From contig NZ_JABBFR010000003.1 of the NCBI RefSeq assembly GCF_018494065.1, positions 62,001 to 126,000 on the forward strand: a DNA stretch of 64,000 nt. The letters are read 5' to 3'. Origin of the DNA: Rosenbergiella gaditana. GTDB taxonomy: Bacteria > Pseudomonadota > Gammaproteobacteria > Enterobacterales > Enterobacteriaceae. Shown piece after piece: positions 28,834-37,274 of this stretch. The position numbers and the translations under genes are program-made. The stretch's first letter is position 1. Every line of letters starts with the position of its first letter. Under the pieces are notes generated by a model. It worked only from the letters and a program-made list of their open reading frames with translations, ran no database searches and had not been told where the DNA came from.

Positions 28834-29841
28834 ATGGCTACTATCAAGGATGTCGCCCGGCTGGCGGGAGTTTCCGTGGCAACTGTCTCACGGGTTCTTA
28901 ACCAATCCCCTAAAGCTAGTGCTCACTCACAAAAAGTGGTGACCGAGGCGATGGCGCAGCTTAACTATATTCCCAATGCCAACGCCCGTGCGCTCGCTCA
29001 ACAATCGACAGCGACCTTAGGATTACTGGTTAATGATGTGTCGGACCCCTTTTTTGGTGCGATGGTCAAAGCGGTGGATCAAGTCGCCATTCAGACCGGG
29101 AACTTCTTATTGATCGGTAACGGTTATCACCGCGCGTCGCAAGAAAAATTGGCCATCGAACAGCTTATTCGCCATCAATGTCAAAGCCTAGTGGTGCATG
29201 CCAAAATGATCAGCGACGACGACCTGCACACTCTTATGCAACAGGTGCCAGGAATGGTGCTCAATAATCGCGTGGTAAAAGGCTTCGAGTCACGCTGTAT
29301 CGCCTTAGACAACCGATATGGTAGCTGGTTAGCCACGCGTCATTTGATCAGTCAAGGTCATCAAAAAATTGCCTATATCTGCTCCACCCATTCCATTTCC
29401 GATGCGAAAGAACGTCTTGCCGGTTATCACGATGCGCTCCGTGATCATGGATTATCGCCGCAAACCGAATTTATCGCTTATGGTCAACCGGATGAGACAG
29501 GTGGTGAGCAAGCGATGGTTTCATTATTGGCACAAGGTCGACACTTTACCGCCATCGCTTGCTATAACGATTCGATGGCGGCAGGCGCCCTCGCCGCCTT
29601 AATCGATAATGGCTTAAAGGTACCTGAACAGATCTCCATCATTGGTTTTGATGATGTGCATGTCTCCCGCTATGTTCGCCCACGCCTAACTACCATTCGC
29701 TACCCTGTGGTCGCCATGGCGCAGCAGGCGGCACATTTAGCCTTGGCCTTGGGTAACGGTTTAGCGCCACCGCCGGTGACGCATCTCTTTCAACCGACCT
29801 TGGTCATTCGCCACTCGGTGGCGCGCTTAGAAGAACTTTAG
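28834..29841 (+). CDS. galR: GalR, LacI-family galactose operon repressor
   Basis: The 335 residues have a LacI-type helix-turn-helix at the start (MATIKDVARLAGVSVATVSR) and a periplasmic-binding-like effector domain (LGLLVNDVSDPFFGAMVKA, ISIIGFDDVHVSRYVRPRLT). The position between the omr gene and lysA is that of galR in E. coli, which separates it from its paralogue galS. It represses galactose transport and catabolism genes until galactose binds. It converges with lysA, the two stops being 10 bp apart. Confidence 0.93.
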   Translation: MATIKDVARLAGVSVATVSRVLNQSPKASAHSQKVVTEAMAQLNYIPNANARALAQQSTATLGLLVNDVSDPFFGAMVKAVDQVAIQTGNFLLIGNGYHRASQEKLAIEQLIRHQCQSLVVHAKMISDDDLHTLMQQVPGMVLNNRVVKGFESRCIALDNRYGSWLATRHLISQGHQKIAYICSTHSISDAKERLAGYHDALRDHGLSPQTEFIAYGQPDETGGEQAMVSLLAQGRHFTAIACYNDSMAAGALAALIDNGLKVPEQISIIGFDDVHVSRYVRPRLTTIRYPVVAMAQQAAHLALALGNGLAPPPVTHLFQPTLVIRHSVARLEEL

Positions 29842-29851
29842 TCTAGGATAC

Positions 29852-31123
29852 TTAGCAAGCTAGAGGCTGAGCGCTTTCTAAAGCTAAGAGTTCATCCAGG
29901 GTTTGCCGACGACGGATCTCGATGGCACGACCTTGGTCCAACAACACTTCGGGAATTAAGGGACGACTATTGTAGTTCGAAGACATCGAGGCCCCATAAG
30001 CGCCGGTATCGTGAAAGACCAGGTAATCCCCGACCTGAGGCTGGGGGAGCGCACGGGGTTCAACTTCACCGCCCGCCAATTGAGTAAACACATCCCCCGA
30101 CTCACACAGCGGCCCTGCGACTAACGTCTCTTGACTGGGCCGAACGGTGGCATCACTGCTGTCAGCAGGCATGACCGAAATATGATGATAACTGCCATAC
30201 ATCGCCGGTCGCATTAAATCACTGAATCCCGCATCGACCAAAGTGAAGTGGCGGTTACCCATCCATTTGGTGCCCCGTACTTCACTGACCAACACCCCTG
30301 ATTGTGCGACGAGAAAACGTCCCGGCTCTATTTCGAGTGTAATCTTATGCCCAAGATGCTCGGCAATACGCTGACGCGCTCGGTCCCACAAGGAGAAATA
30401 GTGCGCAGGATCGATCTCTTGCTCTTCAAAGGTATAAGGGGTCGATAAGCCCCCCCCTGCTGAGATGGCGTGTAGATCACAGCCGCTGGTAAGTACTTGC
30501 TCAACCATTGCGTCGCAGACCTGTTGGAGATGTTGATAATCCACCCCTGATCCGATATGCATATGTAAGCCTTCTAACTGCAAGCCAGCGTGTTGAATCA
30601 CCGCCAGCGCATCCGGTAGCTGCTGATACCAAATGCCGTGCTTGCTGTTCTCGCCACCGGTATTGGTTTTCTGGCTGTGACCATGACCAAAGCCAGGATT
30701 GATCCGTAACCACACACGATGCCCCGGCGATAGCGCAGCGAGCTGTTTCAGCATATCGATTGACCCGGTATTGACCGCGACATTTAATTCGACCACCCGA
30801 GCCAGCCCCTCCCGATCGAGCAGGTCCGCCGTAAAGACAATGTCGTCGCCTTCTGGCTGATATCCTGCCTGTAAAGCGCGGGTTAATTCCCCCACTGACA
30901 CCGAGTCGACTTTGACCCCTTCCTCGCGCATTAAACGAAGAATATGGGTATTTGAGCATGACTTTTGGGCAAAACGGATCACATCAAACTGGCGTAGTTT
31001 GGCGATTTGCTGACGAATGATCTGCGCATCATAAGCCCAAAAAGGCCCTTGGTAATGCTTAGCAAGGGCCAGCAACTGGCTGTGATGTAAGGCGGTTGCG
31101 GGGTCAGTGATCAGGGTGGGCAT
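29852..31123 (-). CDS. lysA: Diaminopimelate decarboxylase
   Basis: LysA converts meso-diaminopimelate to lysine with pyridoxal phosphate, the last step of lysine synthesis. ATG 31123 is chosen because AAGGAGATAATT precedes it; an upstream in-frame start lacks this. The 423 residues include VRFAQKSCSNTHILRLMREE, HSQKTNTGGENSKHGIWY, MHIGSGVDYQHL, LEIEPGRFLVAQSGVLVSEV and GPLCESGDVFTQ. The gene diverges from lysR, its activator in E. coli. Confidence 0.97.
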   Translation of the reverse strand: MPTLITDPATALHHSQLLALAKHYQGPFWAYDAQIIRQQIAKLRQFDVIRFAQKSCSNTHILRLMREEGVKVDSVSVGELTRALQAGYQPEGDDIVFTADLLDREGLARVVELNVAVNTGSIDMLKQLAALSPGHRVWLRINPGFGHGHSQKTNTGGENSKHGIWYQQLPDALAVIQHAGLQLEGLHMHIGSGVDYQHLQQVCDAMVEQVLTSGCDLHAISAGGGLSTPYTFEEQEIDPAHYFSLWDRARQRIAEHLGHKITLEIEPGRFLVAQSGVLVSEVRGTKWMGNRHFTLVDAGFSDLMRPAMYGSYHHISVMPADSSDATVRPSQETLVAGPLCESGDVFTQLAGGEVEPRALPQPQVGDYLVFHDTGAYGASMSSNYNSRPLIPEVLLDQGRAIEIRRRQTLDELLALESAQPLAC

Positions 31124-31167
31124 AATTATCTCCTTAAGCAATATCCACAGTAAGCCATACTCTTTGT

Positions 31168-31181
31168 ATATTGAAAAATAT
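31168..31181. promoter_or_regulatory. Candidate LysR binding palindrome in the lysA-lysR intergenic region
   Basis: ATATT-gaaa-AATAT is a perfect short palindrome with a T-N11-A spacing inside it, midway in the 109-bp divergent region. LysR-type regulators bind such sites and LysR activates lysA. The assignment rests on position and symmetry only. Confidence 0.45.
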
Positions 31182-31232
31182 CATTTAATCGATACTCTAT
31201 TCATCTAGGATATACTTTTAGCGAGAAGAGTG

Positions 31233-32153
31233 ATGGCTCCGTTAAGCTGGCGACAGATTGAAATCTTCCATGCGGTCATGACCCAAGGCACCTTGACCAG
31301 TGCAGCAACCCTATTACGCACGTCACAACCCACCTTGAGCCGTGAATTAGCGCGTCTTGAGCAACAGTTAACTGTGCCCTTATTTCGGCGTAGCCAAGGC
31401 CGTTTACACCCGACACAGCAAGGATTTCGATTATTTGAGGAGGTACAACGTAGCTGGTATGGTCGAGAACGCATTCAAGAGACCGCCGCCGGTTTAGCAC
31501 AGTTCGACCAAGCAGAAATGACTATTGCCTGTTTACCGGCTTTTTCACAATCCCTTCTCCCCCATGCCTGCGCGGCCTATTTGAGTGACTACCCTGCGGC
31601 GAGCATGACCATCACCCCGCAAGAGTCGCCATTGCTTGAAGAGTGGTTAACGGCACAACGCTTCGACCTCGGGATTACCGAAACTCAATCGGTGCCTGAA
31701 GGCTGTGAAAGCAATAACCTGCTTACCGTGGATGAAGTCTGTGTGCTTCCTCGCGACCATCCATTGGCCTCACGCAAGGTGCTCTGTCCACAAGACTTTA
31801 GCGAGCTGCCTTTTATCAGCCTTTCACGCACCGACAGTTATCGGCAATTACTCGATCAACTGTTTCACGCTGAGGGTATTTCTCGGCGGCTGGCCCTCGA
31901 AACCCATAGTGCGGCCTCGGTATGTGCCATGGTCGGACAAGGCTGTGGCGTGTCAATCATCAATCCACTGACCGCTGTCGATTACTTGGCTCATAATGTT
32001 GTGATGCGCCGGTTTAGCCACTCGGTACCGTTTACGGTAAACGTTGTTACCCCTCGGCACCGCGCAGATTCTGCCGCCCGCATCACGTTTAGCCGCTATT
32101 TAGGCATGACGAGTGCCAGCCTGCTACAGCGTATTGAGCAAGCATTAACCTGA
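31233..32153 (+). CDS. lysR: LysR, transcriptional activator of lysA
   Basis: The 306-residue LysR-family regulator has an N-terminal winged helix (WRQIEIFHAVMTQGTLTSAA, then LLRTSQPTLSRELARLE) and an effector domain. ISLSRTDSYRQLLDQLF and THSAASVCAMVGQGCGVSII are near-identical to E. coli LysR. A GTG directly before ATG 31233 is an alternative start. Divergence from lysA is the classical arrangement. In E. coli ygeA follows; here ribosomal protein paralogues follow. Confidence 0.95.
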   Translation: MAPLSWRQIEIFHAVMTQGTLTSAATLLRTSQPTLSRELARLEQQLTVPLFRRSQGRLHPTQQGFRLFEEVQRSWYGRERIQETAAGLAQFDQAEMTIACLPAFSQSLLPHACAAYLSDYPAASMTITPQESPLLEEWLTAQRFDLGITETQSVPEGCESNNLLTVDEVCVLPRDHPLASRKVLCPQDFSELPFISLSRTDSYRQLLDQLFHAEGISRRLALETHSAASVCAMVGQGCGVSIINPLTAVDYLAHNVVMRRFSHSVPFTVNVVTPRHRADSAARITFSRYLGMTSASLLQRIEQALT

Positions 32154-32207
32154 TAACGCGACTATTTTGATCAAAGAGACTTGCACCCGTCATGCCAATC
32201 CTTTATC

Positions 32208-32220
32208 GTTATATTATAAC
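32208..32220. promoter_or_regulatory. Zur box upstream of rpmE2
   Basis: GTTATATTATAAC is a perfect palindrome around one central base and matches the core of the enterobacterial Zur site (GTTATANTATAAC). It ends 19 bp before the rpmE2 start. A TTGCAC hexamer at 32181 and TATCGT at 32204 could be the -35 and -10, so Zur bound with zinc would block the promoter. Confidence 0.85.
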
Positions 32221-32239
32221 ATAACATTTAGGAGCGATT

Positions 32240-32509
32240 ATGAAACCTTCCATTCATCCCACCTATCGTCAAGTCGTGTTCCACGATCTGGGTGCCGATC
32301 ACTATATGGTCATCGGATCGACGATTAACACGGACCGGACCGTCGAGTACCAAGGGGAGGTTTATCCCTATGTCACCTTGGATGTCTCTGCCCACTCTCA
32401 CCCTTTCTATACCGGTAAGCAAAAAGAGTTTGCCAAAGAAGGGAGCGCCGCGCGCTTTGCACAACGCTTTGGCCGCTTTTTTGATCACCCCAAAAAGGAT
32501 AAAGTATGA
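32240..32509 (+). CDS. rpmE2: Type B 50S ribosomal protein L31 (zinc-free paralogue, YkgM)
   Basis: This 89-residue L31 lacks the CxxC zinc-binding motifs of the normal RpmE and has the type B sequence ([20 protein letters not shown], then VDVS-like [17 protein letters not shown] and RFGRFF near the end). It replaces zinc-containing L31 under zinc limitation and so frees zinc. A Zur box lies directly upstream and rpmJ2 overlaps its stop by 4 bp, forming the usual zinc-responsive pair. The start follows TTTAGGAGCGATT. Confidence 0.96.
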   Translation: MKPSIHPTYRQVVFHDLGADHYMVIGSTINTDRTVEYQGEVYPYVTLDVSAHSHPFYTGKQKEFAKEGSAARFAQRFGRFFDHPKKDKV

Positions 32510-32646
32510 AAGTTCTCAGCTCACTGAAATCAGCCAAACAGCGTCACCCTGATTGCAAGATCGTGCGTCGCCACGGTCGGGTATTTGTTATTTGTAAAAG
32601 TAATCCTCGTTTTAAAGCGGTTCAGGGAACCAAGAAAAAGCGTTAA
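32506..32646 (+). CDS. rpmJ2: Type B 50S ribosomal protein L36 (YkgO)
   Basis: This 46-residue protein starts [20 protein letters not shown] and ends AVQGTKKKR. It is the second, zinc-independent L36, since it has only scattered Cys instead of the zinc ribbon of RpmJ. Its start overlaps the rpmE2 stop (ATGA), so it is translationally coupled and under the same Zur control. A strong terminator follows. Confidence 0.95.
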   Translation: MKVLSSLKSAKQRHPDCKIVRRHGRVFVICKSNPRFKAVQGTKKKR

Positions 32647-32666
32647 TAGTGTTATTATCGTGAATG

Positions 32667-32700
32667 CTAAAGCCAGATTTTTTCTGGCTTTATTTTTTTA
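32667..32700 (+). terminator. Rho-independent terminator after rpmE2-rpmJ2
   Basis: The arms AAAGCCAG (32669-32676) and CTGGCTTT (32684-32691) flank a T-rich loop and are followed by a run of T residues, about 20 bp after the rpmJ2 stop. This is a standard intrinsic terminator. Confidence 0.9.
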
Positions 32701-32799
32701 TGGAAGGATCTTGTATCATTACACTCGCCAATAATGAATTAATCTGAACATTAACCCGCTACTGATTGTTGGACGACTCCCTAAGGGATTGTGATTTAT

Positions 32800-33060
32800 T
32801 CAGCGCTGAAATGATGATGCATTGGTTAATTTAAAAAGGATCCTCTTGAGATCTTTTTTATACTTCCAATTTCCGAACCCGCTCGATTTGTAAAACGTCG
32901 CGTTTTCCAGCTTCGCTCCCACTGGGCCATATTGCAGATTGCCTGTGCCCGTGTCTGCGAGGCATTCATTGACAAGTTCAGGAGAGAACAGATCTGCAAG
33001 CGCAGAGAACTCCTGTGGCATAAATTTGTGAACGGAATCTAGTGCCTGACTGAGTAGCAT
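32800..33060 (-). pseudogene. IS4-family transposase N-terminal remnant
   Basis: The 86-codon frame starts MLLSQALDSVHKFMPQEFSA, then reads LADLFSPELVNECLADTGT. That is the N-terminal segment of IS4-family transposases (QALD.....LADLL.PELI..CL..TGT). After that the homology ends and the last 35 residues are unrelated, so only the first 50 or so codons survive. No DDE domain or terminal repeat is seen. It marks an insertion/deletion scar between rpmJ2 and ugd. The rest of 32701-33176 holds nothing else recognisable except the ugd terminator. Confidence 0.7.
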
Positions 33061-33061
33061 A

Positions 33062-33099
33062 AAAAAATCCGTAATCCTTGGATAGATTACGGATTCTTA
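33062..33099 (-). terminator. Rho-independent terminator downstream of ugd (bidirectional)
   Basis: The perfect arms AATCCGTAATC and GATTACGGATT flank an 8-base loop. On the minus strand the stem is followed by seven T residues. It lies about 80 bp past the ugd stop. Confidence 0.85.
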
Positions 33100-33176
33100 C
33101 ACAGCTACAGGATCGTTCCACCAATCCTTAACTGATCGGCATTATGACAAAAGTCAGCCTTATTTCGTCTGAAAAA

Positions 33177-34343
33177 TTAGTCGCTGCCAAACAGATCACG
33201 GGTATAGACTTTATCCCTAACATCTTGCAATTCTTCAACCAGACGGTTCGCAATAATCACATCACATTGCTGTTTTAGCTGTTGCAGATCGTGGGTGACA
33301 GGTGAGTTAAAGAACGTCTCTTCGTTTAAGACTGGCTCATAAACCATCACCTCAATCCCTTTCGCTTTTAACCGTTTCATAATGCCCTGAATAGCCGAAG
33401 CACGGAAGTTATCAGACCCCGCCTTCATCACTAAGCGGTAAATGCCCACACGTTTCGGCTGCTTTTTCAGAATACTTTCGGCAATAAAATCTTTACGAGT
33501 GCGATTCGCATCCACAATGGCATTAATAATATTATTCGGCACCTGTTGGTAATTAGCCCTAAGCTGTTTCGTATCTTTAGGCAGACAATACCCGCCGTAA
33601 CCAAATGACGGATTATTATAATGGTTACCGATACGCGGGTCGTGGCTTACCCCTTCAATGATTTGTCGAGCATCAAGACCATGGTGCTCAGCATAGCTAT
33701 CGAGTTCATTAAAATAGGCAATGCGCAGTGCAAGGTAGGTATTGGCAAAGAGTTTGATGGCTTCAGCTTCGGTATCATCCGTAAAGAGTACAGGAATATC
33801 TTGTTTCTCTGCCCCATCCGCTAATAACTGTGCAAATTGCTTTGCCGCGTCGCTTTGGCTGCCAACCACAATGCGGGAAGGATGCAAGTTGTCATACAGG
33901 GCCTTACCTTCACGTAAAAACTCAGGTGAGAAAATAATGTTTTCAACACCGAGTTTCTCTTTCAATGCGCGAGTGAATCCTACCGGAATGGTCGATTTAA
34001 TGATAATGGTTGCCTGCGGGTTTATCGCTAATACATCGTTTATTACCGATTCGACGCTGCGTGTATTAAAGTAGTTCGACTCTACATCGTAGTCCGTTGG
34101 CGTCGCTACGATCACATAGTCAGCACCCTGATAAGCAAAGTATTTGTCGGTTGTCGCGGTAAAATTGAGCGGCTTATTCGCGAGGTAAAACTCAATCTCT
34201 TTATCGACAATCGGCGATTGTTTATTATTTAATTTTTCAACCTTCTGCTGATCGATATCCAACGCCACCACTTCATTATGTTGTGCAAGTAAGAGGCCGT
34301 TCGAAAGTCCAACATAACCAGTGCCAGCAATAGCAATCTTCAT
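33177..34343 (-). CDS. ugd: UDP-glucose 6-dehydrogenase
   Basis: Ugd oxidises UDP-glucose to UDP-glucuronate, a precursor of capsule and of lipid A aminoarabinose. ATG 34343 gives 388 residues, the E. coli length; an upstream in-frame extension of 27 codons is not supported. The NAD-binding motif [36 protein letters not shown] and the catalytic Cys in [14 protein letters not shown] are intact. In group 1 capsule loci ugd sits at the end of the cluster. Here it has the same orientation as the exopolysaccharide genes but is separated from rmlD by the Rieske oxygenase module. It has its own upstream region and terminator. Confidence 0.96.
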   Translation of the reverse strand: MKIAIAGTGYVGLSNGLLLAQHNEVVALDIDQQKVEKLNNKQSPIVDKEIEFYLANKPLNFTATTDKYFAYQGADYVIVATPTDYDVESNYFNTRSVESVINDVLAINPQATIIIKSTIPVGFTRALKEKLGVENIIFSPEFLREGKALYDNLHPSRIVVGSQSDAAKQFAQLLADGAEKQDIPVLFTDDTEAEAIKLFANTYLALRIAYFNELDSYAEHHGLDARQIIEGVSHDPRIGNHYNNPSFGYGGYCLPKDTKQLRANYQQVPNNIINAIVDANRTRKDFIAESILKKQPKRVGIYRLVMKAGSDNFRASAIQGIMKRLKAKGIEVMVYEPVLNEETFFNSPVTHDLQQLKQQCDVIIANRLVEELQDVRDKVYTRDLFGSD

Positions 34344-34782
34344 TACCTGATTTCCTGTATTTGGGGTCGAATAATTAATATATTTAATTTTTTTAGGCCG
34401 ATAGTATGCCTGTATTATTTTCATTCTGCGAAAATAAATTACCTAACCTGTTAATTTTCAGATTGAAAGAAGCTTTTTTACCCGACATTGAACATTTGAA
34501 CTATTTAGCGGGGGGTAAAGGCGATGGATACCTTAGGCACTATGACTAGGGGGTGAAAACTTAGCAAAGTGCTGTGTATCAAGCTGGCTATTTACTCCTC
34601 AATTTCGTGTAGAATTGCTCGCCTTGTGGTGTTGTACTGAGCGATAGGCGCAACCATTCTTTAGCTCGATCACAGTTTATAAAAAAACCTGTCAGAGAAG
34701 TCTCTATTTTCTTTCACCTAAGCCACACTTAATAAAGTCTGAACTATAATTAAAAACGATACGTTTCTTTTGGAGAATGACA
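34344..34782. promoter_or_regulatory. Divergent intergenic region with a -10 box for the exported protein gene
   Basis: This 439-bp region separates ugd (minus) from the small exported protein gene (plus) and should hold both promoters. A perfect TATAAT lies at 34745-34750, 33 bp before the plus-strand start, without a good -35, which could suit a stress sigma factor. G-rich stretches such as AGCGGGGGGTAAAG (about 34507-34520) are not explained. No gene is seen. Confidence 0.45.
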
Positions 34783-35103
34783 ATGAAAAAATTAGCGATT
34801 CTTGCTTCAGCATTAACCCTCTCTTTTGGCGCTTTTGCCGCAACACAGGCGAGTGAAGAGACGTTAGCCACCGCTCATAAAGGTGCAGATACCGCTAAAG
34901 AAAAATTGCATGAAGCCCAAAATACTGGCGCACAGCAAAAACTTAAGGCGAAGCATGCGGCTGAGGGTAAAGCGAACTCCACTGGTAGCAAAATTTCTGA
35001 AGGCTCGCAAAAGGCCTGGCACAGCACCAAGCAGGCTGCTGAAAAGGGTTGGGATAAAACCAAAGAAGGGGCAGAAGATTTAAAAAACGATATTTCCCCC
35101 TAG
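34783..35103 (+). CDS. Small exported Ala/Lys-rich helical protein
   Basis: The ATG at 34783 follows TTTTGGAGAATGACA. The 106 residues start with a cleavable signal peptide, MKKLAILASALTLSFGAFAA. The mature part is highly charged, rich in Ala, Lys, Glu and Gly, and lacks Cys and aromatic core residues. Repeats of the type KGADTAKEKLHEAQ, KAWHSTKQAAEKGWDKTKEG resemble the 11-residue amphipathic repeats of LEA-like or apolipoprotein-like stress proteins. It is probably a periplasmic stress protein. I do not recognise a named homologue. It stands alone between ugd and the Rieske oxygenase genes. Confidence 0.7.
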   Translation: MKKLAILASALTLSFGAFAATQASEETLATAHKGADTAKEKLHEAQNTGAQQKLKAKHAAEGKANSTGSKISEGSQKAWHSTKQAAEKGWDKTKEGAEDLKNDISP

Positions 35104-35145
35104 TCGATAGGGTCTGGGTCCTATCCCTGGATAGGACCTGCTCTG

Positions 35146-36114
35146 TCAAAGATCCAAGACCAACACTTTACTGCGACTGCGTGAACAGCACAGGGCCACC
35201 TGCTGCTGCGCCCCGCTCTTCTCTTGCTCACTCTGTACCGTATCGCGATGGTCAACTTCTCCCGAAATAACATTGGTTAAACAGGCCCCACACATGCCCA
35301 TTTCGCAGGAAAGCGGTATTGATACGCCTTGCTCCAATAAGACTTGGGCGATGGTTTGCTGTGAACTCACTGGCCATTGTTGGCCAGTCGATGCCAGAGT
35401 AATGATAAACGTCTCGTCATCTCCCACCTCACGGCTAGCCACTGGCGGTTTAAAGGCTTCGGTATAGATTGCCTCGTCAGCCCAGCCTAAAGCCCGCGCG
35501 GATTCTCGTTGATGCTGCATAAAAGCTTCAGGGCCACAGAGATAGATCAATGTGTCGGTATCTGGCTGCGCCAATTCAGCGGGCTGATGGTGTCGAGGAC
35601 TGTTACCCTCCTCGCTTAACCACAGATGACATTTCCCATATTGCCAAGGTGCAGACAATACCGATTGGTAAGCAGCCTGCTGAGCATGGCGACAATAGTA
35701 GTGTAAGCTAAAAGCAATACCTTGCTGCTCCAATTGTAGGGCCATCGCATAGAGGGGGGTAATACCGATTCCCGCAGCGATTAGCAGTACCCGCTTCGCG
35801 GGCTGCAGTGCGAAGAGATTACGTGGCGCAGAGAGGGTAAGACGATCGCCGGGCCGTAATTGTTGGTGCACATAACGCGATCCCCCCCGAGAGGCCGCGT
35901 CATGCGCCACGCAAATCTCGTAGCGTCGGCGATCGTTGCAAGATCCGGTCAATGAATATTGCCGTATCAGTCCGGGAGCAAGGTGCACATCGATATGTGC
36001 CCCCGCCTCCCATGCAGGTAATAAGGTATTCGCTGAATCCGGTACAAAGCTGACGGCTAAGTTTGCCGATCCTTGCAAGCAGAGACTCTCTACGATGACC
36101 GATAACTGTTCCAT
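35146..36114 (-). CDS. Oxygenase reductase component (VanB-type, FMN/[2Fe-2S])
   Basis: This is the electron-transfer partner of the Rieske oxygenase encoded just upstream. From ATG 36114, preceded by AGGTG, the 322 residues comprise an FAD/FMN-binding barrel (IRQYSLTGSCNDRRRYEICV), an NAD-binding domain (LLIAAGIGITPLYAMALQL, YLCGPEAFM) and a C-terminal plant-type ferredoxin domain. The latter has the CEMGMCGAC cluster and a last Cys in ALCCSRS. This order is that of phthalate dioxygenase reductase and VanB. It follows the oxygenase gene by 8 bp, or overlaps it if the alternative GTG start at 36126 is used. Confidence 0.9.
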   Translation of the reverse strand: MEQLSVIVESLCLQGSANLAVSFVPDSANTLLPAWEAGAHIDVHLAPGLIRQYSLTGSCNDRRRYEICVAHDAASRGGSRYVHQQLRPGDRLTLSAPRNLFALQPAKRVLLIAAGIGITPLYAMALQLEQQGIAFSLHYYCRHAQQAAYQSVLSAPWQYGKCHLWLSEEGNSPRHHQPAELAQPDTDTLIYLCGPEAFMQHQRESARALGWADEAIYTEAFKPPVASREVGDDETFIITLASTGQQWPVSSQQTIAQVLLEQGVSIPLSCEMGMCGACLTNVISGEVDHRDTVQSEQEKSGAQQQVALCCSRSRSKVLVLDL

Positions 36115-36122
36115 AGGGCACC

Positions 36123-37154
36123 TCACACTAAGAAGAAATCGCCAAAGCCCATCTTTTTCAACCCTCGGCGGTAAGCAATAGAACTGCGATCGGCGGGGAT
36201 GTGCGCCTCAAGACTAAGATCGAGAGGAAGACGTTCCGGCATCTGGGTTTCCACCATTAACCGATCCTCTTCAAACACCCGTTGGTTAAAGGCATAGACC
36301 TCTTCCACCGGGATATCGAGATCGAAATTACGGGCGATCGGTGCAAACATACGTGTCTTACGGGCGGACACCGGTGAGGCAGCATTCATAATGACTAAAC
36401 GGGCCTCGCCGGGAAAATGGATGGTTAACGTGGCCGTAAAGGGAAGATGCATTTCAAAATGGCGCAACCACTTAAAGCCCTCTGGCGCACGGAACTCGCT
36501 ACTGGCCGGATAATTACCAACGGTACTCCAGTAATCCGCATCAAAGCCGTACTCACGCTCCACCGCTTGATAATCGGGAACCTGTTGATTATTCGCATCG
36601 GCGAAGGTTTCAGTGTGGATCCACGCGAAGTGTGCGACATCGAGAAAGCCTTCAACTTGTCGACCGGCGAAGCCATTAACCTCGAAACCTGGGCAGTTGA
36701 TCTGTTGAAAGCCAGCCGTCTCCCAGTGCGGCATCACCGGTAGCTTGGCCGGTTTTTCGCTATCCGGCGCAAGGCAGACCCAAATCAGCCCGTAGCGCTC
36801 TTCCACAGCAAAGGTCGAGAGATTAAGCTTGGCGGGGATCGGTTGACCGGGGCTCGATGGGATACGATTACATTTACCGCCTTCGCCAAAACGGAGTCCG
36901 TGGTAAGGACAGACGATACCCGCTTCATCATGAAAGCCGAGGGTCAGGGGGACACCCCGATGTGGGCAGACATCTCGCGCGGCAACCACCTCCCCCGCAA
37001 TACGATACAGCACCAACTGTTCATCCAGTAGCACGGCTTTAACGGGTGCGCCTTCAATATCCATCGCCCGAGTGACCGGATGCCATTGTGCGGCCAATTT
37101 CAACCAATCATCTGGCTCGAAAGTACAGTGTGCGGGAGGGGTGACTTTGCTCAT
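36123..37154 (-). CDS. Rieske non-heme iron oxygenase (VanA-like)
   Basis: This is the terminal oxygenase of a two-component monooxygenase/O-demethylase system. ATG 37154 follows TTAAGGAATTGATT. The 343 residues contain the Rieske site C63-P-H65 with C82-P-Y-H85 (CPHRG and CPYHGLRF) and the mononuclear iron motif EGFLDVAHFAWIHTETF (His175, His180). This architecture serves demethylation or hydroxylation of aromatic acids such as vanillate. The substrate cannot be told from sequence. The LysR-type gene diverges from it, so induction by the substrate is likely. Confidence 0.9.
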   Translation of the reverse strand: MSKVTPPAHCTFEPDDWLKLAAQWHPVTRAMDIEGAPVKAVLLDEQLVLYRIAGEVVAARDVCPHRGVPLTLGFHDEAGIVCPYHGLRFGEGGKCNRIPSSPGQPIPAKLNLSTFAVEERYGLIWVCLAPDSEKPAKLPVMPHWETAGFQQINCPGFEVNGFAGRQVEGFLDVAHFAWIHTETFADANNQQVPDYQAVEREYGFDADYWSTVGNYPASSEFRAPEGFKWLRHFEMHLPFTATLTIHFPGEARLVIMNAASPVSARKTRMFAPIARNFDLDIPVEEVYAFNQRVFEEDRLMVETQMPERLPLDLSLEAHIPADRSSIAYRRGLKKMGFGDFFLV

Positions 37155-37194
37155 AATCAATTCCTTAATCGTACGGAAAGCTGTTTTTGTTATG

Positions 37195-37210
37195 GGTTTA
37201 GTGATAAACC
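37195..37210. promoter_or_regulatory. Palindromic candidate operator between oxygenase and LysR genes
   Basis: GGTTTA-gtga-TAAACC is a perfect inverted repeat in the 120-bp divergent region. Its position and the T-N11-A-like spacing suit a LysR-type binding site controlling the oxygenase genes. There is no experimental support. Confidence 0.45.
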
Positions 37211-37274
37211 TTTTACCTGTTCCAATCCATCAGTAAGAATTCAGTAGAGTGTTGCAAAAAAGAGAACAGTTATC

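Noticed and set aside
30501-30959. 152-codon minus-strand frame within lysA
   Set aside because: Out-of-frame shadow of lysA, rich in Arg and Gly, with no independent start signals.
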